Source: Rhodococcus sp. P-2
GTDB lineage: Bacteria > Actinomycetota > Actinomycetes > Mycobacteriales > Mycobacteriaceae
Assembly (NCBI RefSeq): GCF_016598535.1
Contig: NZ_CP066779.1
Location: forward strand, 4,834,053 to 4,898,052
DNA: 64,000 bases
Direction: 5' to 3'
Below are positions 1-8,657 of this stretch, piece after piece. Every line of letters begins with the position of its first letter. Position 1 is the stretch's first letter. Under the pieces are notes generated by a model. The model worked only from the letters and a program-made list of their open reading frames with translations, did not search any database and was not told the origin of the DNA. Made by a program: the position numbers and the translations under genes.

Positions 1-758
1 TCGCTGGCGAGCATCGCGATGACCGTTGCGATCTCCCAGACCTCCGCGGCGCGGCCGTAGGCCTCACCGGAGGCCAACTGGTCGAGCAGTTCCTCGCTGG
101 TGACCTTCGCCAGAAACGCATGACGCGCAATGGAGGGCGAGACCGCGTTGATCCGGACTCCGTACTCCGCTGCTTCGATGGCGCTGCACCGAGTCAGTGC
201 CATGACGCCGGCCTTGGCTGCGGCGTAGTGCGCCTGTGAATGCTGCGCGCGCCAACCGAGAACGGATGCGTTGTTCACCAGAACACCGCCGTGCGGAACG
301 CTCTTGAAGTACCGCAGCGCGGCGCGCGTCGAACGGAAGGTGCTGTTGAGGGTGATGTCGAGAACGCGATCCCACTGATCGTCCGTCATGTCGACGACGG
401 GAGTCTCACCGCCCAGGCCTGCGTTGTTGACGACGATGTCGATACGCCCCAGCTTCTCGGCCGCGCCGACGAACAGCGCGTCGACCTGCTCGGTGCTGGA
501 CACGTCGCAGATGATCGACTCGACCTGCTGACCGGGGAATTCGGCCTTCAGCTTCTCCACCGTCTCCCCGAGCCGACGCTCGTGGAAGTCGGAGACGAGA
601 ACGTCGCCGCCCTCGAGAAGCACCCGGCGTGCAGTTGAGAAGCCGATGCCGGTTCCGGCTGCGGCGGTGATGATCGCCTTCTTGCCCGCGAGCAGTCCGT
701 GGCCCGGGGTTTCCTCCGGCGCAACGGAAAGCGGGGACGCGGCTTTGGTGTCAGACAT
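1..758 (-). CDS. ipdF: IpdF-type short-chain dehydrogenase, last residues cut by window edge
   Basis: NAD(P)-dependent SDR oxidoreductase, assigned to steroid C/D-ring (HIP) catabolism. It starts at ATG 758-756 and runs off the left edge with about 252 codons visible; the mycobacterial homologue Rv3559c is about 260 aa, so little is missing. The Rossmann motif TAAAGTGIG lies at residues 31-39, with Ala in place of the usual first Gly; NNAG follows, and Tyr178-x3-Lys182 (YAAAK) is the catalytic pair. The start codon overlaps the fadE30 stop by one base (TAATG), so both should share a message driven from the KstR2-type operator at 2004-2017. In that regulon IpdF interconverts hydroxy and keto forms of HIP-derived intermediates. 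The substrate is inferred from gene order and was not tested. Confidence 0.85.
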   Translation of the reverse strand, partial: MSDTKAASPLSVAPEETPGHGLLAGKKAIITAAAGTGIGFSTARRVLLEGGDVLVSDFHERRLGETVEKLKAEFPGQQVESIICDVSSTEQVDALFVGAAEKLGRIDIVVNNAGLGGETPVVDMTDDQWDRVLDITLNSTFRSTRAALRYFKSVPHGGVLVNNASVLGWRAQHSQAHYAAAKAGVMALTRCSAIEAAEYGVRINAVSPSIARHAFLAKVTSEELLDQLASGEAYGRAAEVWEIATVIAMLAS

Positions 759-1957
759 TAACGAGCCTCTCGGGGAAGACCGAGCACGCGCTCGGAAATG
801 ATGTTGCGCTGAATTTCGTTGGAGCCGCCGTAAATCGTGTCGGCGCGGGTGAAGAGGAAGAGGCGCTGCCACTCGTCGAGCTCGAGATGCTCGGGATCGG
901 TGATGTCCGAGGCATTGCCTTCGGAATCGGCCCACGGTGCAACCAACGACGACGCACCTTGCACGTCCATCGCCAGCTGCCCCAGATCACGATGCCAGTT
1001 GGCCCACAACAGTTTTGCGACGGACGCTTCTCCGCCACCGGTTCCGGCGTCGACCGCGTCGAGAGTACGCATCGCGTGGGCGCGCATCACGCGCAGTCCG
1101 ACCCACGCACGGGCGATCTTTTCACGGATGTGCGGATCCTGGTCACTGCCATTGGCTTTCGCCAGGTCGACGACGCCTTGGAGCTCGCGGGCAAATCCGA
1201 TCTGCTGTCCGAGCGTGGACACACCGCGCTCGAAGGTGAGCAGCCCCATCGCGATCTTCCAGCCCTCGCCGGGTTCCCCGACCACGAGATCGGCGTCGGT
1301 GACGGCGTCGTCGAAGAAGACCTCGTTGAACTCCGACGTGCCGGTGAGCTGCTGAATGGGCCGAACTGTCACACCGGGCTGATCCAACGGGACCAGCAGG
1401 AAGCTCAACCCCTGGTGACGCTTGGAGCCCACTTCGGTGCGGCAGACCACGAAGCACCACTGCGCGACGTGAGCGAGTGAGGTCCACACCTTCTGGCCGT
1501 TGATGATCCACTTGCCGTCTTCGAGGCGTGCGGTGGTGGAGACGTTCGCGAGGTCGGAACCGGCGCCGGGCTCGGAGTAGCCCTGCGACCACAGTTCGCT
1601 GACCGTGTTGATGCCAGGAAGGAATCGGTGCTTCTGCTCGTCGGTGCCGTACGCGATCAGCGTCGGGCCGAGCAGCTCTTCACCGATGTGGCTGACGCGA
1701 GCCGGCGCACCGGCCTTCGCGTACTCCTGATGGAAGATGACCTGCTGGGAGATGCTTGCTCCCCGCCCGCCGAACTCCTTCGGCCACCCGAGGCACGTCC
1801 ACCCCGACGCTGCGAGGTGCTTGTCCCACTCGAGTCGTTGCTCGAAGAACTCGTGCTCACTGCCGGGGCCGCCCTTACCCTTGAGCTGGGCGAATTTGCC
1901 CGTCAAGTTCTCGGCCAACCACTGCGCGACCGTGGCCGCAAACTCGTCGTCCGTCAT
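758..1957 (-). CDS. fadE30: Acyl-CoA dehydrogenase FadE30 (5-hydroxy-HIP-CoA dehydrogenase)
   Basis: FAD-dependent acyl-CoA dehydrogenase of 399 aa. The visible family signals are GYSEPGAGSDL and NGQKVWTS in the middle domain, LTFERGVSTLGQQ before the C-terminal helical domain, and the terminal IYGGSNEIQRNIISERVLGL. FadE30 of actinobacteria desaturates the propionyl-CoA side chain of 5-hydroxy-HIP-CoA after FadD3 has activated the acid. I chose ATG 1957-1955 (MTDDEF) because it matches the usual N-terminus; a GTG at 1987-1985 is in frame but would leave only 16 nt to the operator. It is divergent from fadD3 across the KstR2 site and overlaps ipdF by one base. Identity rests on motifs plus the ipdF-fadE30/fadD3 gene order. 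Confidence 0.9.
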   Translation of the reverse strand: MTDDEFAATVAQWLAENLTGKFAQLKGKGGPGSEHEFFEQRLEWDKHLAASGWTCLGWPKEFGGRGASISQQVIFHQEYAKAGAPARVSHIGEELLGPTLIAYGTDEQKHRFLPGINTVSELWSQGYSEPGAGSDLANVSTTARLEDGKWIINGQKVWTSLAHVAQWCFVVCRTEVGSKRHQGLSFLLVPLDQPGVTVRPIQQLTGTSEFNEVFFDDAVTDADLVVGEPGEGWKIAMGLLTFERGVSTLGQQIGFARELQGVVDLAKANGSDQDPHIREKIARAWVGLRVMRAHAMRTLDAVDAGTGGGEASVAKLLWANWHRDLGQLAMDVQGASSLVAPWADSEGNASDITDPEHLELDEWQRLFLFTRADTIYGGSNEIQRNIISERVLGLPREAR

Positions 1958-2003
1958 CTGCCCGTCCGGGCTCTCGCTCTGGTCCACATATGTAAGATAA
2001 CCT

Positions 2004-2017
2004 ACCAAGCACTTGCT
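2004..2017. promoter_or_regulatory. KstR2-type operator between fadE30 and fadD3
   Basis: ACCAAGCACTTGCT matches the known KstR2 consensus AnCAAGnnCTTGnT at every fixed position. It sits in a longer imperfect palindrome (CTACC...GGTAG arms, 2002-2023). It is centred between the divergent starts of fadE30 (1957) and fadD3 (2043), so one TetR-type repressor, relieved by HIP-CoA in studied species, could control both directions. kstR2 itself is not in the window. Confidence 0.88.
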
Positions 2018-2042
2018 AGGTAGCGTGTCAGGTAGGAGTCCA

Positions 2043-3584
2043 GTGACCGAACAACCGAGAACCATCCCATCAGCCCTCATCCGGGCCGCCGAGGAGTTCG
2101 GTGAGCGCGCGGCTATCGCCGATGGCGACACCCGACTGACCTTCGCACAGCTACATCAGCGCGTCCGCGATTTCGCCGGCGCACTGATCAACCGTGGGGT
2201 GAAGGCAGGCGACCGCGTCGTCATCTGGTCGCCCAACACGTACCACTGGGTGATCGCCCTGCTCGGCGCTCAGTACGCCGGAGCAGCCATCATCCCGATC
2301 AACACCCGATACACCGGCACGGAAGCGCTCGACATCATCGAGCGCGTCGACGCAGCTGCCCTGGTGGTCGTCGGCACGTTCCTCAAGGCCGATCGGTACC
2401 AGCAGTTGCTCGACGCCAACCCGGACCTGTCGATCCCTACCGTCATCCAGGTACCGATCGACGGGAACGACGACCGTGACGGCGTCATCGAGTTCGAGGA
2501 CTTCCTCGCGCTCGCCACCGACGCCGCTCGCACCGAAGCCGACGCGCGTGCTGCGAAGGTACAGCCCGACGACGTCAGCGACATTCTCTTCACCTCCGGC
2601 ACCACGGGACGTAGCAAGGGTGCGATCACCGCGCATCGTCAGTCCATCGCCGTCGCGAAGTCGTGGGGTGAATGCGCCGAGGTCACCGCCGACGACAACT
2701 TCCTCATCATCAGCCCGTTCTTCCACACCTTCGGCTACAAGGCCGGAATCCTGGTCTGCCTGCTGAACGGCGCGACGATCGTGCCGGTGTCCGTCTTCAA
2801 CATCGACGACACCCTCGCGCTGGTCAACAGCGAGAAGATCAGCATCCTGCCGGGCGCCCCGACGATCTACCAGACCATCCTCGATCACCCCCGCCGCAGC
2901 GAATACGACCTATCCTCGCTCCGCATCGCGATCACAGGCGCAGCACCCGTTCCGGTTGCCCTCGTCGAGCGCATGCAGGCAGAGCTTTTCGACGCCGTCC
3001 TCACGGCATACGGTCTGACCGAAGCCGTGGTTGCGACCATGTGCCGCACCGACGACGACCCGGTCACCGTCTCCACCAGTTCCGGCCGCGCGACAGCCGA
3101 TTTCGAGGTCAAGATCGGCGATCAGGGTGAGATCCTGCTTCGTGGACCGAACGTCATGCTCGGGTATCTCGACGACCCCGAATCCACCGCCAAGGCAATC
3201 GACGCCGACGGCTGGTTGCACACCGGAGACGTCGGAACCCTCGACGAGCGTGGGTATCTCGACATCACCGATCGTCTGAAAGACATGTACGTCAGCGGCG
3301 GATTCAACGTCTACCCCGCCGAGATCGAAGGCATGTTGGCTCGCCTGCCCGGCGTCCACGAGTCTGCCGCCATCGGCATCCCCGATCACCGGATGGGCGA
3401 GGTGGGCCGCGTCTACATCGCCCAACTCGACGGTGCCGGCCTCACCGAAGAGTCGGTGATCGCCTTCCTCAAGGAGAAGATCGCCGGCTTCAAGGTGCCC
3501 CGCGAAGTACGCTTCGTCGATCACCTGCCCCGTAACCCTTCGGGTAAGGTCCTCAAAACGGTTCTGCGCGGGGAACAGTCATGA
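2043..3584 (+). CDS. fadD3: HIP-CoA synthetase FadD3
   Basis: Adenylate-forming acyl-CoA ligase of 513 aa (mycobacterial FadD3 is about 507). It has the P-loop-like LFTSGTTGRSKG at about residues 181-192, YGLTEA near 322, WLHTGDVG near 390, and the C-terminal catalytic Lys in NPSGKVLK near 498. In the KstR2 regulon FadD3 activates 3-(7a-methylhexahydroindane-1,5-dione)-4-propanoate (HIP) to its CoA ester, the entry step to ring C/D breakdown. The start is GTG 2043, preceded by AGGAG at 2034-2038; upstream in-frame codons lie inside the operator. The stop overlaps the next start as ATGA, the first of four tight junctions that make 2043-7624 one operon. Confidence 0.92.
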   Translation: MTEQPRTIPSALIRAAEEFGERAAIADGDTRLTFAQLHQRVRDFAGALINRGVKAGDRVVIWSPNTYHWVIALLGAQYAGAAIIPINTRYTGTEALDIIERVDAAALVVVGTFLKADRYQQLLDANPDLSIPTVIQVPIDGNDDRDGVIEFEDFLALATDAARTEADARAAKVQPDDVSDILFTSGTTGRSKGAITAHRQSIAVAKSWGECAEVTADDNFLIISPFFHTFGYKAGILVCLLNGATIVPVSVFNIDDTLALVNSEKISILPGAPTIYQTILDHPRRSEYDLSSLRIAITGAAPVPVALVERMQAELFDAVLTAYGLTEAVVATMCRTDDDPVTVSTSSGRATADFEVKIGDQGEILLRGPNVMLGYLDDPESTAKAIDADGWLHTGDVGTLDERGYLDITDRLKDMYVSGGFNVYPAEIEGMLARLPGVHESAAIGIPDHRMGEVGRVYIAQLDGAGLTEESVIAFLKEKIAGFKVPREVRFVDHLPRNPSGKVLKTVLRGEQS

Positions 3585-4453
3585 CCGTTCCCTTCGAAGC
3601 CGACGTCGTGACCTACGAGGTTCGTGACTCGGTCGCCGTCGTGACGTTGAATCGCCCCGACTACCGCAACGCCCAGAACTCGGTCGTGACGTACGCACTC
3701 GACGCGGCTTTCCAGCGCGCCGTCGAGGACGACGACGTGAAAGTGATCGTCCTGGCAGGCAACGGACCTCACTTCAGCGCCGGACACGATCTGGGAACTC
3801 CGGGACGCGACCATCACGTCGAGTACGAGAACAAGGCCACCATGTGGTGGGATCACGTCGACAAGCCCGGCGGTGACCAGCGTTTCGCCCGCGAGATGGA
3901 GGTCTACCTGGGCATGTGCCGTCGCTGGCGGGAGATCCCCAAGCCCACCATCGCGATGGTGCAAGGCGCCTGCATTGCCGGTGGGCTCATGCTCGCCTGG
4001 GTCTGCGACATGATCGTCGCGGCCGACGACGCCTTCTTCTCCGATCCCGTTGTCCGCATGGGCATCCCCGGCGTCGAATACTTCGCGCACCCGTGGATGG
4101 TCGGGTCACGTTTCGCGAAGGAAATGCTCTTCACCGGCGATCGCTTCACCGCGCAACGCGCCTACGAAATCGGCATGGTCAATCGCGTCGTCGCCCGCAA
4201 GGATCTCGAGAAGGAGACGTTCGAGCTCGCCGGACGTATCGCCGAGATGCCGCGCTTCGGACTGGCTTTGACCAAGAAGGCCGTCAACCAGTGCGAGGAC
4301 CAGATGGGGATGCGCAACGGCATCGACTCCGTCTTCGGTCTGCATCACTTCGCTCACGCTCACAACGCCGAGGTCGGCAAAGACTCGCTTGGTGGTCTCG
4401 ACGCCAAAGCCATGGCTGCCAGTGCTCGCGCACCGCAGGAAGGAACAAACTAG
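3581..4453 (+). CDS. Crotonase-superfamily protein lacking both hydratase glutamates
   Basis: Enoyl-CoA hydratase/isomerase fold, 290 aa. The oxyanion-hole region (HFSAGHDLG, about residues 65-73) and the second Gly of the GACIAGG loop are present. Aligned by eye to rat/E. coli crotonase, however, the position of catalytic Glu144 is Met137 (AGGLMLAWVCD) and that of Glu164 is Val157 (FSDPVVRMGIPG). Simple syn-hydration is therefore doubtful; isomerase, hydrolase or retro-Claisen chemistry is possible, and Asp155 is a nearby acid. It overlaps fadD3 by 4 nt and fadE31 by 1 nt, so it belongs to the HIP operon; M. tuberculosis has no gene at this position between fadD3 and fadE31. The fold is certain, the reaction unknown. 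Confidence 0.85.
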   Translation: MTVPFEADVVTYEVRDSVAVVTLNRPDYRNAQNSVVTYALDAAFQRAVEDDDVKVIVLAGNGPHFSAGHDLGTPGRDHHVEYENKATMWWDHVDKPGGDQRFAREMEVYLGMCRRWREIPKPTIAMVQGACIAGGLMLAWVCDMIVAADDAFFSDPVVRMGIPGVEYFAHPWMVGSRFAKEMLFTGDRFTAQRAYEIGMVNRVVARKDLEKETFELAGRIAEMPRFGLALTKKAVNQCEDQMGMRNGIDSVFGLHHFAHAHNAEVGKDSLGGLDAKAMAASARAPQEGTN

Positions 4454-5613
4454 TGGATCTCGTATTCGACGACGCCACAACCGCATTCCGTGACGAGGTC
4501 CGCTCGTTCCTGGAAGCGAATGTGCCCGCGACTCCCCTGAAGTCGATGGATACCGCCGAAGGCTTCGAAGAGCACCGTCAGTGGGAGCACACTCTCGCCG
4601 ACGCCGGCTACGCCGTCGTCTCCTGGCCCAAGGAACTCGGCGGACGCGATGCGTCCCTGCTCGAATGGGTCATCTTCGAGGAGGAGTACTACCGCTCGGG
4701 CGCGCCCGGCCGCGTAAGCCAGAACGGCATCTTCTTGTTGGCTCCCACACTGTTCGAGCATGCAAATGCCGAGCAGTTGGCTCGCATCATGCCGCGCATG
4801 GCTCGTGCCGACGACATCTGGGCCCAGGCCTGGTCCGAGCCCGAATCGGGTTCCGACCTCGCCAGCCTGCGTTCGAGTGCGAAGAAGGTCGACGGGGGCT
4901 GGCTGCTCAACGGTCAGAAGACGTGGAGCTCACGCGCAAGCTACGCGGACTGGGGCTTCGGCTTGTTCCGCTCCGATCCGGATGCGCAGCGCCACAAGGG
5001 CATCACGTATTTCATGTTCGACCTCCGATCGAAGGGCGTCACCGTCCGCCCGATCGATCAGCTCGACGGCGAGCCCGGCTTCGCCGAGATCTTCCTCGAA
5101 GACGTCTTCGTTCCGGACGACCCGGCCAACCCCGGCGAGTCGGGTGTGATCGGCAACGTCAACGAAGGTTGGCGCGTCGCGATGAGCACCGCGAGCAATG
5201 AGCGCGGCCTCTCGCTGCGCAGCCCCGGCCGTTTCCTCGCCACCGTCGACCGCCTGCTCGAGCTGTACAAGTCCAGCGGACGAACCGATGACAACGCTCT
5301 ACGTAACCAGGTTGCCGACGCCTGGATCGGTGCTCGCGCATACCAGCTCAACACTTTCGGTACCGTCACCCGGCTCGCCGACGGTGGACAACTCGGCGCC
5401 GAGTCCTCGATCAACAAGGTCTTCTGGTCCGAGTGGGATATCGCCACCCACGAGACCGCTCTCGAACTGCAGGGCCCGGAAGCCGAGCTGGCCGACAACT
5501 GGATGGACGGATACCTGTTCTCCCTGTCCGGCCCGATCTACGCAGGCACCAACGAGATTCAGAAAAACGTCATCGCCGAGCGTCTGCTCGGCCTACCGAA
5601 GGCGGACCGATGA
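4453..5613 (+). CDS. fadE31: Acyl-CoA dehydrogenase FadE31
   Basis: Acyl-CoA dehydrogenase of 386 aa. Family landmarks are QAWSEPESGSDL, NGQKTWSS and the C-terminal IYAGTNEIQKNVIAERLLGLPK. The start is GTG 4453, which overlaps the preceding TAG by one base (TAGTG) and has AGGAA just upstream; longer readings enter the crotonase in the wrong frame. In mycobacteria FadE31 acts with FadE32/FadE33 in the late beta-oxidation of the methyl-oxo-octanedioyl-CoA-type fragments left after rings C and D are opened, and such neighbouring FadE proteins often pair as heterotetramers. The stop overlaps fadE32 (ATGA). The call rests on gene order and length. Confidence 0.88.
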   Translation: MDLVFDDATTAFRDEVRSFLEANVPATPLKSMDTAEGFEEHRQWEHTLADAGYAVVSWPKELGGRDASLLEWVIFEEEYYRSGAPGRVSQNGIFLLAPTLFEHANAEQLARIMPRMARADDIWAQAWSEPESGSDLASLRSSAKKVDGGWLLNGQKTWSSRASYADWGFGLFRSDPDAQRHKGITYFMFDLRSKGVTVRPIDQLDGEPGFAEIFLEDVFVPDDPANPGESGVIGNVNEGWRVAMSTASNERGLSLRSPGRFLATVDRLLELYKSSGRTDDNALRNQVADAWIGARAYQLNTFGTVTRLADGGQLGAESSINKVFWSEWDIATHETALELQGPEAELADNWMDGYLFSLSGPIYAGTNEIQKNVIAERLLGLPKADR

Positions 5614-6575
5614 GATTCGCGCTCGACTCCTCCCACCAGGACTTCGCTGCAAGCATCGATGCACTGCTGACCAAGTCCGACATGCCCTCCGTCATCCGCT
5701 CCTGGAACGACGGTGACACCGAGCCGGGCAAGAAGCTCTGGCAGCGCCTTGCCGAGACCGGTGTCAACGGCCTCGTCATCTCCGAAGAACACGACGGACT
5801 CGGCGCCGACGCCGTCGACCTGGTCGTTGCTCTCGAACAGCTCGGTCGGCACGCAGTACCCGGACCGGTTGTCGAAACGATCGCCGTGGCACCGACGCTC
5901 CTGGCTTCCGTTGCACCGGAACGTCTCTCTGCTCTCGCCGAGGGTTCGCTGGCAACCGTCGCCGCTCCCCCACACACACCGTTCGCACTCGATGCCGATG
6001 CGGTGGATCTGGTTCTGCTCGTGCAGGACGGCTCCGTCTCACTCGGCGTCCCTGGCGAAGCCAAGGTATCGGTAGATCTCTCCCGCAAGCTCTACGAGGT
6101 TTCTGCCGGCGAATCGCTGGGCTCCGCCGACTTTTCGGCCGCCTTCGACATGGGCGCGCTTGCCACTGCCGCGCAGTTGCAGGGTCTCGGCCAGACACTG
6201 CTCGAGGTCACCACCGAATACGCGAAGCAGCGCAAGCAGTTCGGCAAGGTCATAGGACAGTTCCAGGCAATGAAGCACCACCTGGCGGAAGTTGCCGTTT
6301 CGCTGGAAATGGCTCGTCCCCTGCTCCACGGTGCCGCTCTGTCGGTTCGCGATCAGTCGGCCGACGCTTCCCGTGACATCTCGGCGGCCAAGGTCGCGTG
6401 CGGGGATGCTGCGTACAAGGCCGCTCGCGTCGGACTCCAGGTTCACGGCGCCATCGGCTACACGATGGAACACGATCTCTCCTTGTGGCTCACCAAGGTA
6501 CGAGCACTGCTCACCGCGTGGGGCACACCGTCCGAGCACCGCGCACGCGTCGTCGAAGCTCTGGTTGCATCATGA
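5610..6575 (+). CDS. fadE32: Acyl-CoA dehydrogenase FadE32
   Basis: Short acyl-CoA dehydrogenase subunit, 321 aa (M. tuberculosis FadE32 is about 319). The C-terminal part is clear: YAKQRKQFGKVIGQFQAMKH followed by QVHGAIGYTMEHDLSLWLTK. The N-terminal and middle domains are more diverged than in FadE31, as expected for the partner subunit of a heteromeric dehydrogenase. The start ATG 5610 overlaps the FadE31 stop (ATGA), and the stop overlaps FadE33 in the same way, so the three are translationally coupled. The role in late steroid C/D-ring beta-oxidation is inferred from the KstR2 operon. Confidence 0.88.
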   Translation: MRFALDSSHQDFAASIDALLTKSDMPSVIRSWNDGDTEPGKKLWQRLAETGVNGLVISEEHDGLGADAVDLVVALEQLGRHAVPGPVVETIAVAPTLLASVAPERLSALAEGSLATVAAPPHTPFALDADAVDLVLLVQDGSVSLGVPGEAKVSVDLSRKLYEVSAGESLGSADFSAAFDMGALATAAQLQGLGQTLLEVTTEYAKQRKQFGKVIGQFQAMKHHLAEVAVSLEMARPLLHGAALSVRDQSADASRDISAAKVACGDAAYKAARVGLQVHGAIGYTMEHDLSLWLTKVRALLTAWGTPSEHRARVVEALVAS

Positions 6576-7624
6576 GCATCGACACCGAAGACCAGGCAGC
6601 ACTGCGCGCGTCGGTACGCGATCTCCTGAGCAAGCATTCCGACTCCGCTGCCGTCCGCGCTGCCATCACCACAGAGATCGGCTACGACGCCGCCCTGTGG
6701 AGCAAGCTGTGCGAGCAGATCGGCGTCGCCGCGCTGGCGATTCCCGAGGAGTTCGACGGCGTGGGAGCAGGTTTGGGTGAGGTACACGTGGTCCAGGAGG
6801 AACTGGGCCGCACACTGACCCCGTCACCGATGCTGGGTTCGGCGATTCTTGCCTCACAGGCACTGCTGCTTTCCGGTGACAACGACGCATGCTCGCGACT
6901 GTTGCCCGGTGTCGCATCCGGCGAGAGCACGCTGGCCCTGTGCTGGGCAGGTGCCACAGGTTGGAGCGCCTTCGGCGTCGAGGCAACCGAGGATGCGTTG
7001 ACCGGCACGGCGTCGTACGTCCTCGACGGCCACGTCGCAGACACCCTGCTCGTTCTGACAGCCGACGGGTTCTACGAAGTGGATCCCGCGGCCGAGGGCG
7101 TCTCCCGCCGACGCGTCCCCACCATGGATCCCACGCGAACGCTGGCAGAGGTCACGTTCTCCGGTGTTCGCGGTCGTCCACTGCAGTGGTCCGAAGATCT
7201 GGTCGATCGCATCCGAACCGTCGTTCTGATCGCGTTGTCCGCGGAACAGGTCGGAGCGGCCGCGGCGATCGTCGAACAGACCGTCGAATACACGAAGTCG
7301 CGCAAGCAGTTCGGCCGCGCGATCGGTTCCTTCCAGGCCCTCAAGCACCGGATGGCCGACATGTACACGTTGGTCGAGACGGCGCGCTCGATGACGTACG
7401 CCGCCGTGGCGACGCAGTCGGCGGACGACGCGGCGGTAGCGAAGGTGTACTGCTCGGAAGCGTTGCAGCAGATCACCTCCGAAGCGGTTCAGTTGCACGG
7501 CGGAATCGCGATCACCTGGGAGCACGACGCTCAGCTGTACTTCAAGCGTGCACACGGCAGCGCTCAGCTCTTCGGACAGCCGAGCACCTACCTGCCGAGC
7601 CTCGCGCAGGCAGCGGGTCTGTAG
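6572..7624 (+). CDS. fadE33: Acyl-CoA dehydrogenase FadE33
   Basis: Second short acyl-CoA dehydrogenase subunit, 350 aa. It is recognisable by YTKSRKQFGRAIGSFQALKH and the C-terminal QLHGGIAITWEHDAQLYFKR, with the same layout as FadE32 but about 30 residues longer than the mycobacterial protein. Start ATG 6572 overlaps the FadE32 stop (ATGA). It is the last gene of the fadD3 operon: a strong hairpin follows its stop at 7631-7672. It probably forms a complex with FadE31 and/or FadE32 for the terminal beta-oxidation steps; the partner choice cannot be read from sequence. Confidence 0.86.
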   Translation: MSIDTEDQAALRASVRDLLSKHSDSAAVRAAITTEIGYDAALWSKLCEQIGVAALAIPEEFDGVGAGLGEVHVVQEELGRTLTPSPMLGSAILASQALLLSGDNDACSRLLPGVASGESTLALCWAGATGWSAFGVEATEDALTGTASYVLDGHVADTLLVLTADGFYEVDPAAEGVSRRRVPTMDPTRTLAEVTFSGVRGRPLQWSEDLVDRIRTVVLIALSAEQVGAAAAIVEQTVEYTKSRKQFGRAIGSFQALKHRMADMYTLVETARSMTYAAVATQSADDAAVAKVYCSEALQQITSEAVQLHGGIAITWEHDAQLYFKRAHGSAQLFGQPSTYLPSLAQAAGL

Positions 7625-7630
7625 GACGCC

Positions 7631-7672
7631 TCGGTGCTTGTTCGCTCGGGATTTCGAGTGAACAAGCACCGA
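7631..7672 (+). terminator. Stem-loop after the HIP operon
   Basis: Inverted repeat with 18-nt arms: left TCGGTGCTTGTTCGCTCG (7631-7648), loop of 6 (GGATTT), right CGAGTGAACAAGCACCGA (7655-7672). One position is G.U, the rest is paired. It begins 6 nt after the fadE33 stop. No U-tract follows, as is common for actinobacterial intrinsic terminators, so it may also act as a 3' stabiliser. Confidence 0.6.
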
Positions 7673-7770
7673 CGCCGCCCAGTCAGTGGAATGATCCGCA
7701 GATTTATGCGGCTCGATCACGCAGAATCGGTCACCAGACAGCTGTCCATCTCACAGACCGGAGTTTTCTC

Positions 7771-8535
7771 GTGAATCGATTCGACGACAAGCGCGTCCTC
7801 ATCAGCGGCGCAGGATCCGGAATCGGCCAGGCCACCGTTGCCCGCATCCTGGCAGAAGGAGGCACCGTCGTCGCCGCCGACATTTCCGAGACCGGCCTCG
7901 AACAGACATTGAACGCTGCGAAGGACGCAGGCCATGCCGATCGCCTGACCACGGTGAAGGTCGACATCTCCAGCGAAGAGTCTGTTCGCGAACAGGTCGG
8001 CGCTGCGATCAAGGCTCTGGGCGGTCTCGACGTGTTGATCAACGCGGCGGGCATTCTGCGCTCCGCGCACACCCACGAGATGGCGCTCGATTTCTGGAAC
8101 ACCGTCATCGGGGTCAACCTCACCGGAACATTCCTCATGACGAGGGAGTCCCTGCTGGCACTGCTCGAAAGCGGAGCAGGCGTCGTGGTCAACTTCAGTT
8201 CCACGTCGGCCACGTTCGCCCACCCCTACATGACGGCGTACGCAGCGTCGAAGGGTGGAATCCAATCCTTCACGCACGCACTCGCTCTCGAGTACAGCAA
8301 GCAGGGCCTCCGCGCCGTGGCCGTCGCACCCGGCAGCATCGCTTCGGGCATGACGTCCGATCCCGGCTTCCCGGCCGACATCGACTTCACGCTGCTCGGC
8401 AAGCTGGCGCCGGCAATCGGCGAGGGCTTCGCTCCCCCGTCCGCGGTCGCCGGCGTGATCGCGATGCTCGCCTCCGAAGACGGCTCGTTTGTCACCGGAA
8501 CGGAAATCCGCATCGACGGCGGCACGCATATGTGA
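7771..8535 (+). CDS. Short-chain dehydrogenase/reductase
   Basis: Classical SDR of 254 aa. The cofactor motif SGAGSGIG is at residues 12-19, NAAG follows beta-4, the catalytic Ser is in NFSSTSA, and Tyr157-x3-Lys161 lies in YAASK; the end VTGTEIRIDGG is typical of the family. The start is GTG 7771 with GGAG about 8 nt upstream; longer readings overlap fadE33 out of frame. It stands between two strong hairpins (7631-7672 and 8541-8588), so it is a single-gene unit rather than part of the HIP operon. No KstR or KstR2 operator is visible upstream. The substrate is unknown; a hydroxyacyl or sterol alcohol is possible from location only. Confidence 0.85.
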   Translation: MNRFDDKRVLISGAGSGIGQATVARILAEGGTVVAADISETGLEQTLNAAKDAGHADRLTTVKVDISSEESVREQVGAAIKALGGLDVLINAAGILRSAHTHEMALDFWNTVIGVNLTGTFLMTRESLLALLESGAGVVVNFSSTSATFAHPYMTAYAASKGGIQSFTHALALEYSKQGLRAVAVAPGSIASGMTSDPGFPADIDFTLLGKLAPAIGEGFAPPSAVAGVIAMLASEDGSFVTGTEIRIDGGTHM

Positions 8536-8540
8536 CCACT

Positions 8541-8588
8541 TGCTGTGCGCCTTTATTAACCCCCGGCGGTTAATAAAGGCGCACAGCA
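8541..8588. terminator. 20-bp perfect stem-loop
   Basis: Left arm TGCTGTGCGCCTTTATTAAC (8541-8560) and an exactly complementary right arm (8569-8588) enclose an 8-nt loop CCCCGGCG. The arm contains an A/T-rich stretch, so the RNA ends in a stable hairpin with a UUUAUUAA segment. It starts 6 nt after the SDR stop and separates it from the next gene. Confidence 0.65.
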
Positions 8589-8657
8589 GCAAGGCGGCAT
8601 ACTTACCTGGTCGCGCGGAACCGGTCCGGCGGTACGGAGTGCGGTGGGGAGCCAGCA

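Noticed and set aside
7673-7770. KstR2 or KstR operator before the SDR at 7771
   Set aside because: No CAAGnnCTTG or AACnnGTT core is present; only a 5-bp hairpin CCGCA/TGCGG at 7696-7711.
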